A stretch of 64,000 bases of DNA from Prevotella sp. (GCA_016901395.1 JAEAMQ010000020.1:1-64000); one strand, 5' to 3'; positions 8,943 to 19,283 are shown, counted from the first letter of the stretch. Program-made: numbers and translations. Notes: a model not told the origin generated them from the sequence alone.

Positions 8943-9893
8943 ATGAAAGCATTAACAAATACCGAGTTCCATTTCGATGGACAGAAAAATGTGTACCACG
9001 GCAAGGTCCGTGACGTTTACAACATCAATGACGACCTCATTGTGATGGTTGCTACTGATAGAATCTCCGCGTTTGACGTGGTGCTTCCCAAGGGTATTCC
9101 CTTCAAGGGACAAGTGCTCAATCAGATTGCAGCCAAGTTCCTCGACTCTACCAGCGACATCTGTCCCAACTGGAAACTCGCTACCCCCGACCCTATGGTC
9201 ACCGTTGGTGTGAAGTGCGAGGGCTTCCGTGTGGAAATGATTATCCGCTCGATCCTTACCGGTTCGGCTTGGAGAGAATATAAGAACGGGGCACGCGAAC
9301 TGTGCGGAGTGAAGCTCCCTGAGGGCATGCGCGAGAATCAGCGATTCCCCGAGCCCATCGTAACTCCTACCACCAAGGCCGACGAAGGTCACGACCTGAA
9401 CATCTCACGAGAGGAGATTATCAAGCAGGGCATTGTCTCTGAGGAAGATTACAACATCATCGAGGACTACACCCGCAAGCTCTTTGCCCGTGGTCAGGAG
9501 ATCGCAGCCCAGCACGGACTGATTCTCGTCGACACCAAATATGAGTTTGGCAAGCGCGACGGCAAGGTGTATCTCATCGACGAAATCCACACTCCCGATT
9601 CCAGCCGCTACTTCTATGCCGACGGCTATGAGGAGCGCTTTGAGAAGGGTGAGGCCCAGAAGCAGCTCTCCAAGGAGTTTGTGCGCCAGTGGCTCATAGA
9701 GCATAACTTCATGAACGAGCCCGGACAGACCATGCCCGAGATTACCGACGAGTATGCCGAGAGCGTAAGCGACCGCTATATTGAGCTTTACGAGCACATC
9801 ACCGGAGAGAAGTTTGACAAGGCCGCAGAGTCTGGCGACATTGCCGCCCGTATCGAGGCCAATGTGAAGAACTACCTTGCCTCACGCAAGTAA
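8943..9893 (+). CDS. purC: Phosphoribosylaminoimidazole-succinocarboxamide synthase
   Basis: SAICAR synthase of purine biosynthesis: ligates aspartate to CAIR using ATP. N-terminal [14 protein letters not shown] is the nucleotide-binding motif. [17 protein letters not shown] and the central [16 protein letters not shown] are characteristic, as is the later [11 protein letters not shown] and [12 protein letters not shown] block. 316 aa is the length of the longer bacterial/yeast-like form. The gene for AIR synthase (purM), an earlier step in the pathway, lies three genes downstream. ubiE/menG follows after 5 bases. Confidence 0.97.
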   Translation: MKALTNTEFHFDGQKNVYHGKVRDVYNINDDLIVMVATDRISAFDVVLPKGIPFKGQVLNQIAAKFLDSTSDICPNWKLATPDPMVTVGVKCEGFRVEMIIRSILTGSAWREYKNGARELCGVKLPEGMRENQRFPEPIVTPTTKADEGHDLNISREEIIKQGIVSEEDYNIIEDYTRKLFARGQEIAAQHGLILVDTKYEFGKRDGKVYLIDEIHTPDSSRYFYADGYEERFEKGEAQKQLSKEFVRQWLIEHNFMNEPGQTMPEITDEYAESVSDRYIELYEHITGEKFDKAAESGDIAARIEANVKNYLASRK

Positions 9894-9898
9894 GCTCT

Positions 9899-10633
9899 AT
9901 GTATCAGCAGGAAAAGATAAAACCCTACGGCGAAAACGAGGAGAAGGGCCAGTTGGTGGAAAAGATGTTTGACAACATCGCACCCAGTTACGACACCCTG
10001 AACCATCGTCTTTCGTGGAACATCGACAAGGGATGGAGACGCAAGGCCATCAAACAGCTTGAGCGTTTCCATCCTCAAGTCATGCTCGATGTGGCCACGG
10101 GAACAGGCGATTTCGCCATACTCGAAGCCCGGATGCTCAAGCCCCGTAAAATCATCGGGGCCGACATCTCGGAAGGTATGATGGCTATCGGGCGGGAAAA
10201 AGTGGCAGCTCTCCATCTGGACGATACCATTGAGTTCAAGAAAGAGGACTCGCTCGACATGTCGTTTGATGACGAGACCTTCGACGCCGTGACCGCGGCT
10301 TTCGGCATTCGCAACTTTCAAGACCTCGACAAGGGGCTCAAGGAGATGTGCCGCGTGCTCAAACCGGGAGGCCATCTCAGCATCGTGGAACTCACAACGC
10401 CCGTCTCTTTTCCCATGAAACAGCTCTTCCGGATCTACTCGCATACATTCCTCCCGATGTATGCCAGCATGATTTCCAAGGACAAGAGCGCCTACAAATA
10501 CCTCACCGCCACCATCGAGGCATTCCCTCAAGGTGAGCAAATGATGGAAATCCTGCAGAAAGCAGGGTTCCAAAAGACGTCTTTCCAACGTCTGACATTC
10601 GGCATCTGCACCCTGTATCTTGCCGAAAAATAA
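9899..10633 (+). CDS. ubiE: Demethylmenaquinone methyltransferase
   Basis: SAM-dependent C-methyltransferase for the last step of menaquinone synthesis, 244 aa. SAM-binding motif I is [12 protein letters not shown]. The family signatures [15 protein letters not shown] near the N-terminus and [25 protein letters not shown] in the middle are clear. In a menaquinone-only anaerobe the role is MenG rather than ubiquinone synthesis (inference from the phylum). ATG at 9899, 5 bases after purC, so cotranscribed. Confidence 0.95.
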   Translation: MYQQEKIKPYGENEEKGQLVEKMFDNIAPSYDTLNHRLSWNIDKGWRRKAIKQLERFHPQVMLDVATGTGDFAILEARMLKPRKIIGADISEGMMAIGREKVAALHLDDTIEFKKEDSLDMSFDDETFDAVTAAFGIRNFQDLDKGLKEMCRVLKPGGHLSIVELTTPVSFPMKQLFRIYSHTFLPMYASMISKDKSAYKYLTATIEAFPQGEQMMEILQKAGFQKTSFQRLTFGICTLYLAEK

Positions 10634-10684
10634 AGAAGACATACCAACAAAAACCTCCAACTACTCATTTAAACGCTAAGCAAT

Positions 10685-11431
10685 ATGGACAAATATGGAC
10701 TGATAGGCTATCCGCTCGTACATTCGTTCTCCATCAGTTATTTCAACGAGAAATTTGAAAGCGAGGGCATAGACGCTACTTACGAGAACTTCGAAATACC
10801 AACTGTCGATGATATTCTTGAGGTGGTAGAGACCAATCCCGAACTCCGAGGATTGAATGTCACCATCCCTTACAAGGAGAAAGTAATCAGCTATTTGGAC
10901 TCATTGAGTGCGGAGGCACGCGCCATTGGTGCTGTAAATGTCATCAAGGTGAGCCACAAGGGAAAGAAGACCATCCTTAAAGGCTACAACAGCGATGTTA
11001 TTGGGTTTACCAAAAGCATCGAGCCCATGCTGGCCCCCTACCACAAGAAAGCATTGGTACTGGGCACAGGCGGGGCATCAAAAGCCATCGACTTCGGCCT
11101 GAAGTCTCTCGGGCTGGAGACTATCAAGGTGAGTCGCTATGAGCGTACAGACACTATACAATACGAGAACATTACTCCCGAAGTAATCAGGGAGTACAAT
11201 GTCATCGTCAACTGCACCCCATGTGGCATGTATCCCCATGCCGACGAATGCCCCATCCTCCCCTATGAAGCAATGGATGAGCACACCCTGCTCTACGACC
11301 TCATCTACAATCCCGACGAAACGCTGTTTATGAAAAAGGGCAAGGCACAGGGAGCTGTAGTGAAAAATGGCTTGGAAATGCTGCTTTTGCAGGCTTTTGC
11401 CAGTTGGGAGTTTTGGAATAAAGAGGACTAA
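10685..11431 (+). CDS. aroE: Shikimate dehydrogenase
   Basis: NADPH-dependent reduction of 3-dehydroshikimate to shikimate in the aromatic amino acid pathway. The N-terminus GLIGYPLVHSFSISYFN holds the shikimate-binding serines. LNVTIPYKEKV carries the catalytic Lys, and the GTGGASKAIDF loop binds nucleotide. 248 aa is slightly shorter than E. coli AroE, as is usual in Bacteroidota. It lies 51 bases after ubiE and 19 bases before purM. Confidence 0.95.
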   Translation: MDKYGLIGYPLVHSFSISYFNEKFESEGIDATYENFEIPTVDDILEVVETNPELRGLNVTIPYKEKVISYLDSLSAEARAIGAVNVIKVSHKGKKTILKGYNSDVIGFTKSIEPMLAPYHKKALVLGTGGASKAIDFGLKSLGLETIKVSRYERTDTIQYENITPEVIREYNVIVNCTPCGMYPHADECPILPYEAMDEHTLLYDLIYNPDETLFMKKGKAQGAVVKNGLEMLLLQAFASWEFWNKED

Positions 11432-11450
11432 TCCACTACAATTCAAGATT

Positions 11451-12614
11451 ATGGACAACAGATATATGATGCGTGGCGTTAGCGCCGCCAAAGAAGATGT
11501 GCACAATGCCATCAAAAACATTGACAAGGGCTTGTATCCACAGGCCTTTTGTAAAATCATCCCCGACATCTTAGGCGGCGACCCCGACTACTGTAACATC
11601 ATGCATGCCGACGGTGCAGGCACCAAGTCGTCGCTGGCTTACATGTACTGGAAGGAAACAGGCGACCTCAGTGTATGGAAGGGAATAGCACAGGATGCCA
11701 TCGTAATGAACACCGACGACCTGCTCTGTGTGGGTGCCGTAGACAATATCCTTGTGTCGAGCACTATCGGACGCAACAAGATGCTCATTCCCGGCGAGGT
11801 AATCAGTGCCATCATCAACGGCACCGATGAACTGCTGGCGCAGATGCGTGAGATGGGTGTCGGGATATGGCCCACGGGCGGCGAGACGGCCGATGTGGGC
11901 GATTTGGTGCGTACCATCATCGTAGACTCCACCGTTTCCTGCCGTATGAAGCGTTCGGATGTGATCGATAATGCCAACATCCGCCCCGGTGATGTCATTG
12001 TCGGACTGAGTTCTACCGGACAGGCCACCTACGAAACAAAATATAACGGGGGTATGGGCAGCAACGGATTGACCAGCGCCCGCCATGATGTCTTTGCCAA
12101 ATATCTGGCCGAGAAATTCCCCGAAAGCTACGACCACGCCGTTCCAGACGAGTTGGTCTATAGTGGAAAATACAAGCTCACCGATGCCGTCGAGGGTGTA
12201 ACGATAGACGCTGGAAGCCTCGTGCTGTCTCCCACCCGCACCTATGCGCCCGTCATCAAGAAGATATTAGACGACCTTCGTCCGGAAATCCATGGCATGG
12301 TGCACTGCACGGGCGGCGCACAGACCAAGGTGCTCCACTTCGTAGGCGACAACTGCAGGGTCATCAAGGACAACATGTTCCCCGTTCCCCCACTCTTCAA
12401 AGCCATCCACGACTGCTCCGGCACAGACTGGAAAGAGATGTATCAGGTGTTCAACATGGGACATCGCATGGAGATTTACGTGCGTCCCGAGGTGGCCGAG
12501 CAGGTCATCGCCATCAGCAAGAGCTTCAATATCGATGCCCAAGTAATCGGACATATTGAGGAAGGCAGTTCGCTTCTCATCAAATCTGAGTTTGGAGAAT
12601 TTGAATATAAGTAA
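11451..12614 (+). CDS. purM: Phosphoribosylformylglycinamidine cyclo-ligase (AIR synthase)
   Basis: ATP-dependent ring closure of FGAM to AIR in purine synthesis, 387 aa. The GADGAGTKSSLAYMYWKETGD-like segment begins at about residue 48 and binds metal and nucleotide. GGETADVGDLVRT and PGDVIVGLSSTGQA follow in the usual order, and the FNMGHRMEI block near the C-terminus is present. The ATG at 11451 is chosen because the longer frame would overlap the end of aroE and adds non-family sequence. This is the Bacteroidota form, longer and more divergent than E. coli PurM. Confidence 0.93.
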   Translation: MDNRYMMRGVSAAKEDVHNAIKNIDKGLYPQAFCKIIPDILGGDPDYCNIMHADGAGTKSSLAYMYWKETGDLSVWKGIAQDAIVMNTDDLLCVGAVDNILVSSTIGRNKMLIPGEVISAIINGTDELLAQMREMGVGIWPTGGETADVGDLVRTIIVDSTVSCRMKRSDVIDNANIRPGDVIVGLSSTGQATYETKYNGGMGSNGLTSARHDVFAKYLAEKFPESYDHAVPDELVYSGKYKLTDAVEGVTIDAGSLVLSPTRTYAPVIKKILDDLRPEIHGMVHCTGGAQTKVLHFVGDNCRVIKDNMFPVPPLFKAIHDCSGTDWKEMYQVFNMGHRMEIYVRPEVAEQVIAISKSFNIDAQVIGHIEEGSSLLIKSEFGEFEYK

Positions 12615-12633
12615 CATTTGAAGAATAAATATC

Positions 12634-13593
12634 GTGACAATAAAAGAGGCAATACTTCAAAGTTTAGAAGATTTTCCGAATGGAGCAATCATGAGGGACG
12701 TTTACAATAATATCCTTCAGAAAAAAATTTTTGCTTTTAACAAGGATGCAAAAACTCCGGATTCGACTGTCAGTGCTCAATTAGGAAACATGATTAGGAA
12801 TGAGGACGTCAGGATTAGACGTTTCAAGAATGACAATAACGTATTTTGTTATTACCTCAGTAAGTACTCCGAAAATATCGAACATAAGGATGAACAGAAA
12901 TCGACTAAGCTAAAGAAGGTTGAAACATTCCATGAGAGGGATTTACATCCGCTCTTGTGTAGCTATCTCAACTACAATGGAATTATGTCGAAAACCATAT
13001 TTCACGAGAAATCAACAAAGACTGAGGAACATCAGAAATGGGTTCATCCCGACATCGTGGGAGCAAAGTTTGAGGAAAGAAAAAATAAAACAAGCAACTC
13101 ATTGTTTAACGCAATGAGTAAAAAAGACTCGTTGAAACTTTACTCATATGAACTAAAAAGGAGCATCGACAATGACTACGAATTGAAGAAATGCTTCTTT
13201 CAGGCTGTCTCTAATTCCAGTTGGGCCAATAGCGGTTACTTGGTTTCATTCGATATTAATGCAGAGTTAAAAGAAGAATTGGCCCGTCTTAACCATTCAT
13301 TTGGTATCGGATTTATCCTTCTCAAGGCCAATCCCTATGAAAGTCAAATGTGGTTTCAAGCCAAGAACAAACCACTTGATTTCAACACTATCGATAAACT
13401 TTGCAACATTAACAATGATTTTGAGAAGTTCATTAGATACGTAGAGGCTACACTAACTGCTGACGACAAGCATTTTGAACCGTCAAAAAACGCACTTTTG
13501 AATATCTGCGATGAATTCCCTATGACTGAAGAAGAAATTATAAAACATTGCTACAATCATCATATTCCATTTTTGGATGAAGAAATAAGTTAA
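12634..13593 (+). CDS. HARE-HTH protein with PD-(D/E)XK nuclease-like domain
   Basis: 319 aa. Residues 1-80 (TIKEAILQSLEDFPNGAIMR ... ILQKKIFAF ... VSAQLGNMIRNED) fit the HARE-HTH winged-helix fold found in restriction-linked and chromatin proteins. The second part has P139-D140, E173-L-K175 and Q190, which reads as a PD-(D/E)XK nuclease core (WVHPDIVGA ... YSYELKRS ... FFQAVSNSSWA). It resembles HrgA/COG2958-type proteins, as I recall them. The GTG start is forced by an in-frame TGA 13-15 bases upstream. It is more A+T-rich than purM and prfA and sits between them with 19- and 7-base gaps. A role in DNA restriction or repair is inference. Confidence 0.62.
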   Translation: MTIKEAILQSLEDFPNGAIMRDVYNNILQKKIFAFNKDAKTPDSTVSAQLGNMIRNEDVRIRRFKNDNNVFCYYLSKYSENIEHKDEQKSTKLKKVETFHERDLHPLLCSYLNYNGIMSKTIFHEKSTKTEEHQKWVHPDIVGAKFEERKNKTSNSLFNAMSKKDSLKLYSYELKRSIDNDYELKKCFFQAVSNSSWANSGYLVSFDINAELKEELARLNHSFGIGFILLKANPYESQMWFQAKNKPLDFNTIDKLCNINNDFEKFIRYVEATLTADDKHFEPSKNALLNICDEFPMTEEEIIKHCYNHHIPFLDEEIS

Positions 13594-13600
13594 ATATTAC

Positions 13601-14710
13601 ATGGCAGAAAACAGCATATTACAGAAGTTAGACGGTCTTGAGGCCCGGTTTGAGGAGGTCAAGACGCTCATCACCGACCCCTCGGTCATTGCCGACCAGA
13701 AGCGTTACGTGAAGCTCACCAAGGAGTATAAGGACCTTGGCGACATCATGGACGCGCGCAAGCGATACATCGATTGTCTCAATGCCATCAGGGAATCCAA
13801 GGACATTCTGGCCAATGAGAGCGACCCGGACATGAAGGAAATGGCCCGTGAGGAACTGTCGGCCAACGAGGAATTGCAGCCTAAGCTGGAAGAAGAAATC
13901 AAGATTGCCCTTGTGCCCAAGGACCCCGAGGATGCCAAGAACGTACAGATGGAAATCCGCGCCGGAACCGGTGGCGACGAGGCTGCACTCTTTGCCGGCG
14001 ACCTTTTCAATATGTATAAGAAATATTGTGACACCAAAGGCTGGACGCTGAGCGTCACGAGCGTGTCTGAAGGCACCGTCGGCGGCTACAAAGAGATAGA
14101 CTTTGCCGTGAGCGGAGACAGCGTTTATGGTGTGCTGAAATATGAGAGCGGCGTGCATCGCGTGCAGCGTGTGCCCGCCACGGAGACTCAGGGCCGCATG
14201 CACACGTCTGCCGCCACGGTGGCTGTGCTGCCCGAGGCCGACAAGTTTGAGGTGAACATCAACGAGGGCGACATCAAATGGGACACCTTCCGGTCCAGTG
14301 GAGCCGGTGGCCAGAACGTGAACAAGGTGGAGTCTGGCGTCCGTCTGCGCTATCCGTGGAAGAACCCCAACACCGGCGAAGTGGAGGAAATCCTCATCGA
14401 ATGTACGGAGACCCGCGACCAGCCCAAGAACAAGGAGCGCGCGCTGAGCCGTCTTTACACCTACATTTATGACCACGAGCACTCCAAATACCTCAACGAC
14501 ATTTCGAGCCGCCGCAAGAGTTTGGTGTCTACCGGAGACCGCAGCGCGAAGATTCGCACCTACAATTTTCCGCAGGGACGCATCACCGACCACCGCATCG
14601 GCTATACGATCTTTGACCTGCAAGGCTTCCTTGGAGGTGACATTCAGGACATGATCGACCATCTGACGGTAGCCGAGAATGCAGAAAAATTAAAGGAAAA
14701 CGAACTGTAA
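13601..14710 (+). CDS. prfA: Peptide chain release factor 1
   Basis: Recognises UAA and UAG stop codons and triggers peptide release on the ribosome. The codon-reading tripeptide P192-A-T194 and the catalytic G236-G-Q238 ([12 protein letters not shown]) are both present. The PAT tripeptide distinguishes RF1 from RF2. 369 aa. ATG 7 bases after the HARE-HTH gene and 4 bases before pyrF, so in the same transcript. Confidence 0.97.
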   Translation: MAENSILQKLDGLEARFEEVKTLITDPSVIADQKRYVKLTKEYKDLGDIMDARKRYIDCLNAIRESKDILANESDPDMKEMAREELSANEELQPKLEEEIKIALVPKDPEDAKNVQMEIRAGTGGDEAALFAGDLFNMYKKYCDTKGWTLSVTSVSEGTVGGYKEIDFAVSGDSVYGVLKYESGVHRVQRVPATETQGRMHTSAATVAVLPEADKFEVNINEGDIKWDTFRSSGAGGQNVNKVESGVRLRYPWKNPNTGEVEEILIECTETRDQPKNKERALSRLYTYIYDHEHSKYLNDISSRRKSLVSTGDRSAKIRTYNFPQGRITDHRIGYTIFDLQGFLGGDIQDMIDHLTVAENAEKLKENEL

Positions 14711-14714
14711 GACC

Positions 14715-15539
14715 ATGACTTTCGAACAATTAAAAGCCCAGATTTTCAAGAAGAAATCATTTCTTTGCGTAGGACTCGATCCGGATATCCGCAAGATACC
14801 CGAGCATCTGCTCAGCGAAGACTCCCCCCTATTTGAGTTCAACAAACAGATTATTGATGCCACCGCACCCTATAGCGTGGCCTACAAGCCCAACTTAGCA
14901 TTCTATGAGAGTCTCGGTGTCAAGGGTATCATTGCTTTTGAGCACACCATACAGTATCTCAAGAAGTTCTATCCCGAGCATTTCGTCATCGCCGACGCCA
15001 AGCGCGGTGACATCGGCAACACCTCCACGATGTATGCCCGCACGTTCTTTGAGGAGTATGACGTAGACGCGCTGACCGTTGCCCCCTATATGGGTGAGGA
15101 CAGTGTGAAGCCGTTCCTGGAGTATGAGGGCAAATGGGTGGTGCTGCTGGCACTCACCTCCAACAAAGGCTCACACGATTTCCAGCTCACCGAAGACAAC
15201 AACGGTACACGGTTGTTTGAGCATGTGCTCGCCAAAAGTCAGGAATGGAGCACCGAGGAAAACATGATGTATGTGGTGGGAGCCACTCAGGGCAAGATGT
15301 TTGAGGATATCCGCCGCGTAGCCCCACGCCATTTCCTCCTCGTTCCGGGTGTCGGAGCACAAGGTGGAAGTCTGCAGGAGGTCTGCAAATACGGCATCAC
15401 CAAGGATTGCGGACTACTCGTTAACTCCAGCCGAGGCATCATCTATGCCGGACATGGCAGTGATTTTGCAGCCGTTGCGGCACAAAAAGCACAGGAACTG
15501 CAACAGGAAATGGCTGTCGAATTGGATAAAATCAGATAA
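14715..15539 (+). CDS. pyrF: Orotidine 5'-phosphate decarboxylase
   Basis: Last step of UMP synthesis. 274 aa, the longer (type 2) form common in Bacteroidota. CVGLDPD lies near the N-terminus and the catalytic D94-A-K96-R-G-D99 motif is intact. [10 protein letters not shown] and [11 protein letters not shown] form the phosphate-binding end. It overlaps nothing and follows prfA by 4 bases. It ends the operon, with two hairpins just downstream. Confidence 0.96.
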   Translation: MTFEQLKAQIFKKKSFLCVGLDPDIRKIPEHLLSEDSPLFEFNKQIIDATAPYSVAYKPNLAFYESLGVKGIIAFEHTIQYLKKFYPEHFVIADAKRGDIGNTSTMYARTFFEEYDVDALTVAPYMGEDSVKPFLEYEGKWVVLLALTSNKGSHDFQLTEDNNGTRLFEHVLAKSQEWSTEENMMYVVGATQGKMFEDIRRVAPRHFLLVPGVGAQGGSLQEVCKYGITKDCGLLVNSSRGIIYAGHGSDFAAVAAQKAQELQQEMAVELDKIR

Positions 15540-15543
15540 AGCA

Positions 15544-15566
15544 TGAGGGAACATCCCGTTCCCTCA
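15544..15566 (+). terminator. Short hairpin after pyrF
   Basis: TGAGGGAAC (15544-15552) pairs with GTTCCCTCA (15558-15566) around a five-base loop. There is no T-run. Confidence 0.5.
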
Positions 15567-15588
15567 CTACCAACAATCCATCCCTTAC

Positions 15589-15636
15589 CCGTCCCATTAT
15601 GATTGCGACATTTGGGTTGCAATGATAATGGGACGG
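15589..15636 (+). terminator. Long hairpin after pyrF
   Basis: CCGTCCCATTAT (15589-15600) pairs with ATAATGGGACGG (15625-15636), and the inner ATTGC/GCAAT extends the stem. AATATTTTAAAAAA follows. Confidence 0.7.
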
Positions 15637-15694
15637 AATATTTTAAAAAAGATTAAACCTTCAGTATCCCGCAATTCGGTCGATTTATTACCGT

Positions 15695-15782
15695 ATTGCG
15701 TTCGGAGTACGCGTGTACTGCGTTCGCAATGCATGCGTACTTCGAACGCAATACGCTCGTACTCCGAACGCAATACGCTGAG
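15695..15782. repeat. 22-base period array, locus A (4 units)
   Basis: Units start at 15695, 15717, 15739 and 15761, each exactly 22 bases. Units 3 and 4 share CGAACGCAATACGCT. Units 1 and 2 carry the inverted core GCGTTCG, so the array also contains a perfect 20-base inverted repeat (15692-15711 with 15758-15777). It is related to the arrays at 24710, 36595 and 54818. Confidence 0.75.
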
Positions 15783-15908
15783 AAAAGCACCTATTCTAAA
15801 TTGTGAAATAATTCTCAAAACCCATATCAATGTGCAAACTTTAAGTGTTTACACTCTAAAAAATACCAAATATTACATCATTATTACACATATTCAGGAA
15901 TAAATTAT

Positions 15909-15916
15909 TATATTTG
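15909..15916 (+). promoter_or_regulatory. -7 box for the lpx operon
   Basis: TATATTTG matches TAnnTTTG and lies 27 bases before the ATG at 15944. It overlaps an upstream in-frame TTG, which rules that codon out as the start. Confidence 0.6.
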
Positions 15917-15943
15917 CACAATTGTAAAAATCTAAACGATAAT

Positions 15944-16978
15944 ATGGAATTTACCGCAAAGCAAATAGCCCAATTCGTCCAAGGCAAAATAGAAGGTGAC
16001 GAAAATGTCTCTATTCATACATTCGCCAAAATTGAGGACAGTGTTCCCGGCGCTATTTCTTTTCTGGCCAACCCCAAATACACCCATTACATTTACGAAA
16101 CCAAGTCTTCCATTGTATTAGTCGATGACACGTTGGAACTGGACCAACCGGTCAAGCCCACGCTCATCCGTGTAAAGAATGCACGCGACTGCGTGGCCAG
16201 ACTTCTGCAGCTTTACGAATCAAGCAAGCCCAAAAAGACCGGTATCGACTCACTGGCCTTCGTCTCTTCCAAGGCCAAGATCGGTGAGAACGTATACATT
16301 GGGGCTTTCGCCTATATCGGTGACGGTGTGGAAATCGGCGACGGAAGCCAGATTTATCCACACGCCACGATTTATGACAATGCCGTGCTCGGCACCAACT
16401 GCATCATCTACCCCAATGCAAGCATCTATCACGACTGTAAGTTGGGCAACAATGTGACCATCCATTCCGGCGCAGTGATTGGTGCCGACGGATTCGGATT
16501 TGCGCCTAACGGCGACAGCTATGACAAGATTCCACAGATAGGCATCGTGACCATCGAGGACAATGTGGAGATTGGTGCCAACACGTGTATCGACCGTTCG
16601 ACGATGGGGTCTACCTATGTTCGCAAGGGTGTGAAACTCGACAACCTCGTGCAGATAGCCCACAATACAGACATAGGCGAAAACACCGTCATGTCGGCTC
16701 AGGTAGGTGTGGCCGGTTCCACAAAGGTAGGCCAGTGGTGTATGTTCGGAGGACAGGTGGGTATAGCGGGCCATATTAATATAGGTAACCGCGTGATGTT
16801 GGGCGCACAGTCTGGCGCACCCAGCTCTATCAAGGACAACCAGACACTTATCGGCACCCCGCCAATGCCACAATTCCCCTATTTCAAGAGTCAGGCCCTC
16901 TTCCAGAAGTTGCCAGATATCTACAAGGAACTGCGTGCACTGCAAAAAGAAGTTGAAGAACTAAAAAACAAGAAATAA
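15944..16978 (+). CDS. lpxD: UDP-3-O-acylglucosamine N-acyltransferase
   Basis: Third step of lipid A synthesis: adds the second 3-hydroxyacyl chain, from acyl-ACP, to the glucosamine. 344 aa. An N-terminal uridine-binding domain ([19 protein letters not shown]) precedes a left-handed beta-helix of hexapeptide repeats (from about residue 95, [20 protein letters not shown]). The catalytic His is in [15 protein letters not shown] short C-terminal helix follows. The start at 15944 is set by the promoter box at 15909. lpxC/fabZ follows one base after the stop. Confidence 0.96.
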   Translation: MEFTAKQIAQFVQGKIEGDENVSIHTFAKIEDSVPGAISFLANPKYTHYIYETKSSIVLVDDTLELDQPVKPTLIRVKNARDCVARLLQLYESSKPKKTGIDSLAFVSSKAKIGENVYIGAFAYIGDGVEIGDGSQIYPHATIYDNAVLGTNCIIYPNASIYHDCKLGNNVTIHSGAVIGADGFGFAPNGDSYDKIPQIGIVTIEDNVEIGANTCIDRSTMGSTYVRKGVKLDNLVQIAHNTDIGENTVMSAQVGVAGSTKVGQWCMFGGQVGIAGHINIGNRVMLGAQSGAPSSIKDNQTLIGTPPMPQFPYFKSQALFQKLPDIYKELRALQKEVEELKNKK

Positions 16979-16979
16979 C

Positions 16980-18371
16980 ATGGATACCGCAAAACAAAAG
17001 ACACTCGGCGGAAGTTTCTCATTATTTGGCAAAGGCCTTCATACAGGTCTGAGCCTGACCGTAACCTTCAATCCAGCACCAGAGAACTCTGGGTACAAAA
17101 TCCAGCGTATTGACCTTGAAGGCCAGCCCGTCATCGATGCCGTGGCAGAAAACGTGACCGACACACAGCGGGGCACCGTTCTGCAGCAGGGAGAGGCCCG
17201 CGTCTCTACAGTGGAGCATGGTCTTTCGGCCCTCTACGCTCTGGGCATAGACAACTGTCTCATCCAAGTCAACGGTCCCGAGTTCCCTATTCTCGACGGA
17301 TCGGCAACCATGTTTGTAGAGAAAATACAGGAAGTAGGTATCATTGAGCAGGTAGCGCCCAAGGATTACTACATCATCCGTAAGAAAATAGAAATCAAAG
17401 ACGACCAGACCGGCTCGTGCATCACCATCCTTCCCGATCAAGACTTCTCGATAACGGCCATGTGTTCGTTCCAGTCGAAGTTCATCAGCAGCCAGTTTGC
17501 CACGCTCGACCACATTGAAAACTATGCACAGGACATCGCTCCGGCCCGTACCTTTGTGTTCGTTCGCGACATTGTGCCCCTGCTGGAGGCCAATCTCATC
17601 AAGGGTGGCGACCTTGACAATGCCATCGTGATCTATGAGAAGCAGGTGGAACAGGACAAGCTCGACAAGCTCGCCGACCTCCTGAAGGTGCCCCACATGG
17701 ATGCCACAAAGATTGGCTACATGCAGCACAAACCCCTGATGTGGGACAACGAGTGCACACGACACAAGTTGCTCGACATCATTGGCGACATGGCGCTGAT
17801 TGGAAAACCCATCAAAGGCCGCATCATCGCCACTCGCCCCGGTCACACGGTGAACAACAAGTTTGCCCGGTTGATGCGCAAGGAAATTCGTAAACATGAG
17901 GTGCAAGCCCCCATCTATGATGTCAACGACGAGCCGTTGATGGATAACATCCGCATCCGTCAACTCCTGCCCCACCGCTATCCCATGCAGTTGGTAGACA
18001 AGGTAGTATCGATGGGTGCCACAAGCATCGTGGGTATAAAAAACATTTCGTCTGACGAGCCATTCTTTCAGGGTCATTTCCCCGAGGAACCGGTTATGCC
18101 AGGCGTGCTCCAGATAGAAGCGATGGCACAGACAGGCGGCCTGCTCGTGCTCAGTCAGTTGGAAGATCCGGAGAAGTGGTCTACCTATTTTCTGAAGATC
18201 GACAACGTAAAGTTTCGCCAGAAGGTTGTGCCGGGCGATACGTTGGTATTCAAAGTGGAACTCCTTCAGCCCGTGAGACACGGCATCAGCTCCATGAAAG
18301 GCTATGCCTTCGTGGGCGACCATATCGTGTCTGAAGCCACATTTACCGCTCAAATCATCAAGAACAAATAA
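16980..18371 (+). CDS. lpxC/fabZ: Fused LpxC deacetylase / FabZ dehydratase
   Basis: Two enzymes in one 463-residue chain. Residues 1-310 are the zinc-dependent UDP-3-O-acyl-N-acetylglucosamine deacetylase of lipid A synthesis, with metal ligands H80 (VEHGLSAL), H262 and D266 (HKLLD), spaced as in E. coli LpxC. Residues from about 325 on are the 3-hydroxyacyl-ACP dehydratase, with LLPHRYPMQLVD and catalytic H366 and E380 in GHFPEEPVMPGVLQIEAMAQ. The fusion is the normal arrangement in Bacteroidota. It is flanked by lpxD (1 base) and lpxA (5 bases), so lipid A and fatty acid steps share one message. Confidence 0.97.
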   Translation: MDTAKQKTLGGSFSLFGKGLHTGLSLTVTFNPAPENSGYKIQRIDLEGQPVIDAVAENVTDTQRGTVLQQGEARVSTVEHGLSALYALGIDNCLIQVNGPEFPILDGSATMFVEKIQEVGIIEQVAPKDYYIIRKKIEIKDDQTGSCITILPDQDFSITAMCSFQSKFISSQFATLDHIENYAQDIAPARTFVFVRDIVPLLEANLIKGGDLDNAIVIYEKQVEQDKLDKLADLLKVPHMDATKIGYMQHKPLMWDNECTRHKLLDIIGDMALIGKPIKGRIIATRPGHTVNNKFARLMRKEIRKHEVQAPIYDVNDEPLMDNIRIRQLLPHRYPMQLVDKVVSMGATSIVGIKNISSDEPFFQGHFPEEPVMPGVLQIEAMAQTGGLLVLSQLEDPEKWSTYFLKIDNVKFRQKVVPGDTLVFKVELLQPVRHGISSMKGYAFVGDHIVSEATFTAQIIKNK

Positions 18372-18376
18372 AAAAA

Positions 18377-19147
18377 ATGAATCAAATAAGTCCTTTAGCT
18401 TTCGTACATCCCGAGGCTCAACTTGGCGATAACAATATCATCGGGCCGTTTTGCTACATCGACCGCAACACGGTGCTGGGCAATGACAATGTGCTCCAAA
18501 ACAGCGTTACCATCAATGTTGGCGCGCGTATCGGCAATGGCAATGAGATATTCCCGGGTGCAAGTCTGTCGACCAAACCCCAGGACCTCAAATATAGAGG
18601 TGAGGAGACCCTCTGTGAGATTGGCGACAACAACAGCATTCGAGAGAATGTAACCATCTCACGCGGCACAGCCTCACAAGGAACGACACGTGTAGGCAGC
18701 AACAATCTGCTTATGGAGAACATGCATATCGCCCACGACTGCTTCTTTGGAAGTAATCTGATCATTGGCAACTCGACCAAGTTTGCCGGTGAGGTGAGCG
18801 TAGACGATAATGCTATCATCAGTGCAGAAGTGCTCTGTCACCAGTTTTGCAAGATTGGTGGCTATGTGATGATTCAGGGTGGAAGCCGTTTCAGTCAGGA
18901 CATTCCGCCGTATATCATTGCCGGCAAGGAGCCCATCCGCTATGCAGGCATCAATCTTGTCGGCCTGCGACGTCACGGATTTAGCAACGAGCTGATACAA
19001 CTCATCCATGAAGCCTACCGTCTGCTGTACAGCAAGGGGGTGATTGCTGAGGGCATTCAGGAGATTAAGAACAATCTACAGATTACTCCTGAAATACAGT
19101 ATATCATTGATTTTGTGTCCTCTTCCAAACGAGGCATCATCCGGTAA
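18377..19147 (+). CDS. lpxA: UDP-N-acetylglucosamine O-acyltransferase
   Basis: First acylation of lipid A synthesis, transferring 3-hydroxyacyl from ACP to UDP-GlcNAc. 256 aa, a left-handed beta-helix of hexapeptide repeats followed by a helical C-terminus. The catalytic His lies in NLLMENMHIAHDCFFGSN, and IRENVTISRGT is the substrate loop. Last gene of the lpxD-lpxC/fabZ-lpxA operon, with a terminator about 40 bases on. Confidence 0.96.
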   Translation: MNQISPLAFVHPEAQLGDNNIIGPFCYIDRNTVLGNDNVLQNSVTINVGARIGNGNEIFPGASLSTKPQDLKYRGEETLCEIGDNNSIRENVTISRGTASQGTTRVGSNNLLMENMHIAHDCFFGSNLIIGNSTKFAGEVSVDDNAIISAEVLCHQFCKIGGYVMIQGGSRFSQDIPPYIIAGKEPIRYAGINLVGLRRHGFSNELIQLIHEAYRLLYSKGVIAEGIQEIKNNLQITPEIQYIIDFVSSSKRGIIR

Positions 19148-19185
19148 TAGCTTTCTTGAGAGGGCTATCTACCGAGCTTATTTTC

Positions 19186-19227
19186 AAAAGTTAGAAGTAG
19201 ATTCGGATGATTCCACTTCTAACTTTT
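19186..19227. terminator. Terminator after lpxA
   Basis: A perfect 13-base stem AAAAGTTAGAAGT (19186-19198) with ACTTCTAACTTTT (19215-19227). A-run and T-run on opposite sides would let it work on either strand. Confidence 0.75.
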
Positions 19228-19283
19228 CGCTTATATCATTCTAACAATATGAAAAGACGGCTTTGTCCCATAACCATCAGAGC

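Larger units (their letters stand above)
15540..15943. other. Spacer with terminators, a 22-base repeat array and the lpxD promoter
   Basis: No gene. In order it holds two hairpins (15544-15566 and 15589-15636), a four-unit 22-base array (15695-15782), an A+T-rich stretch, and the lpxD -7 box at 15909. Confidence 0.75.
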
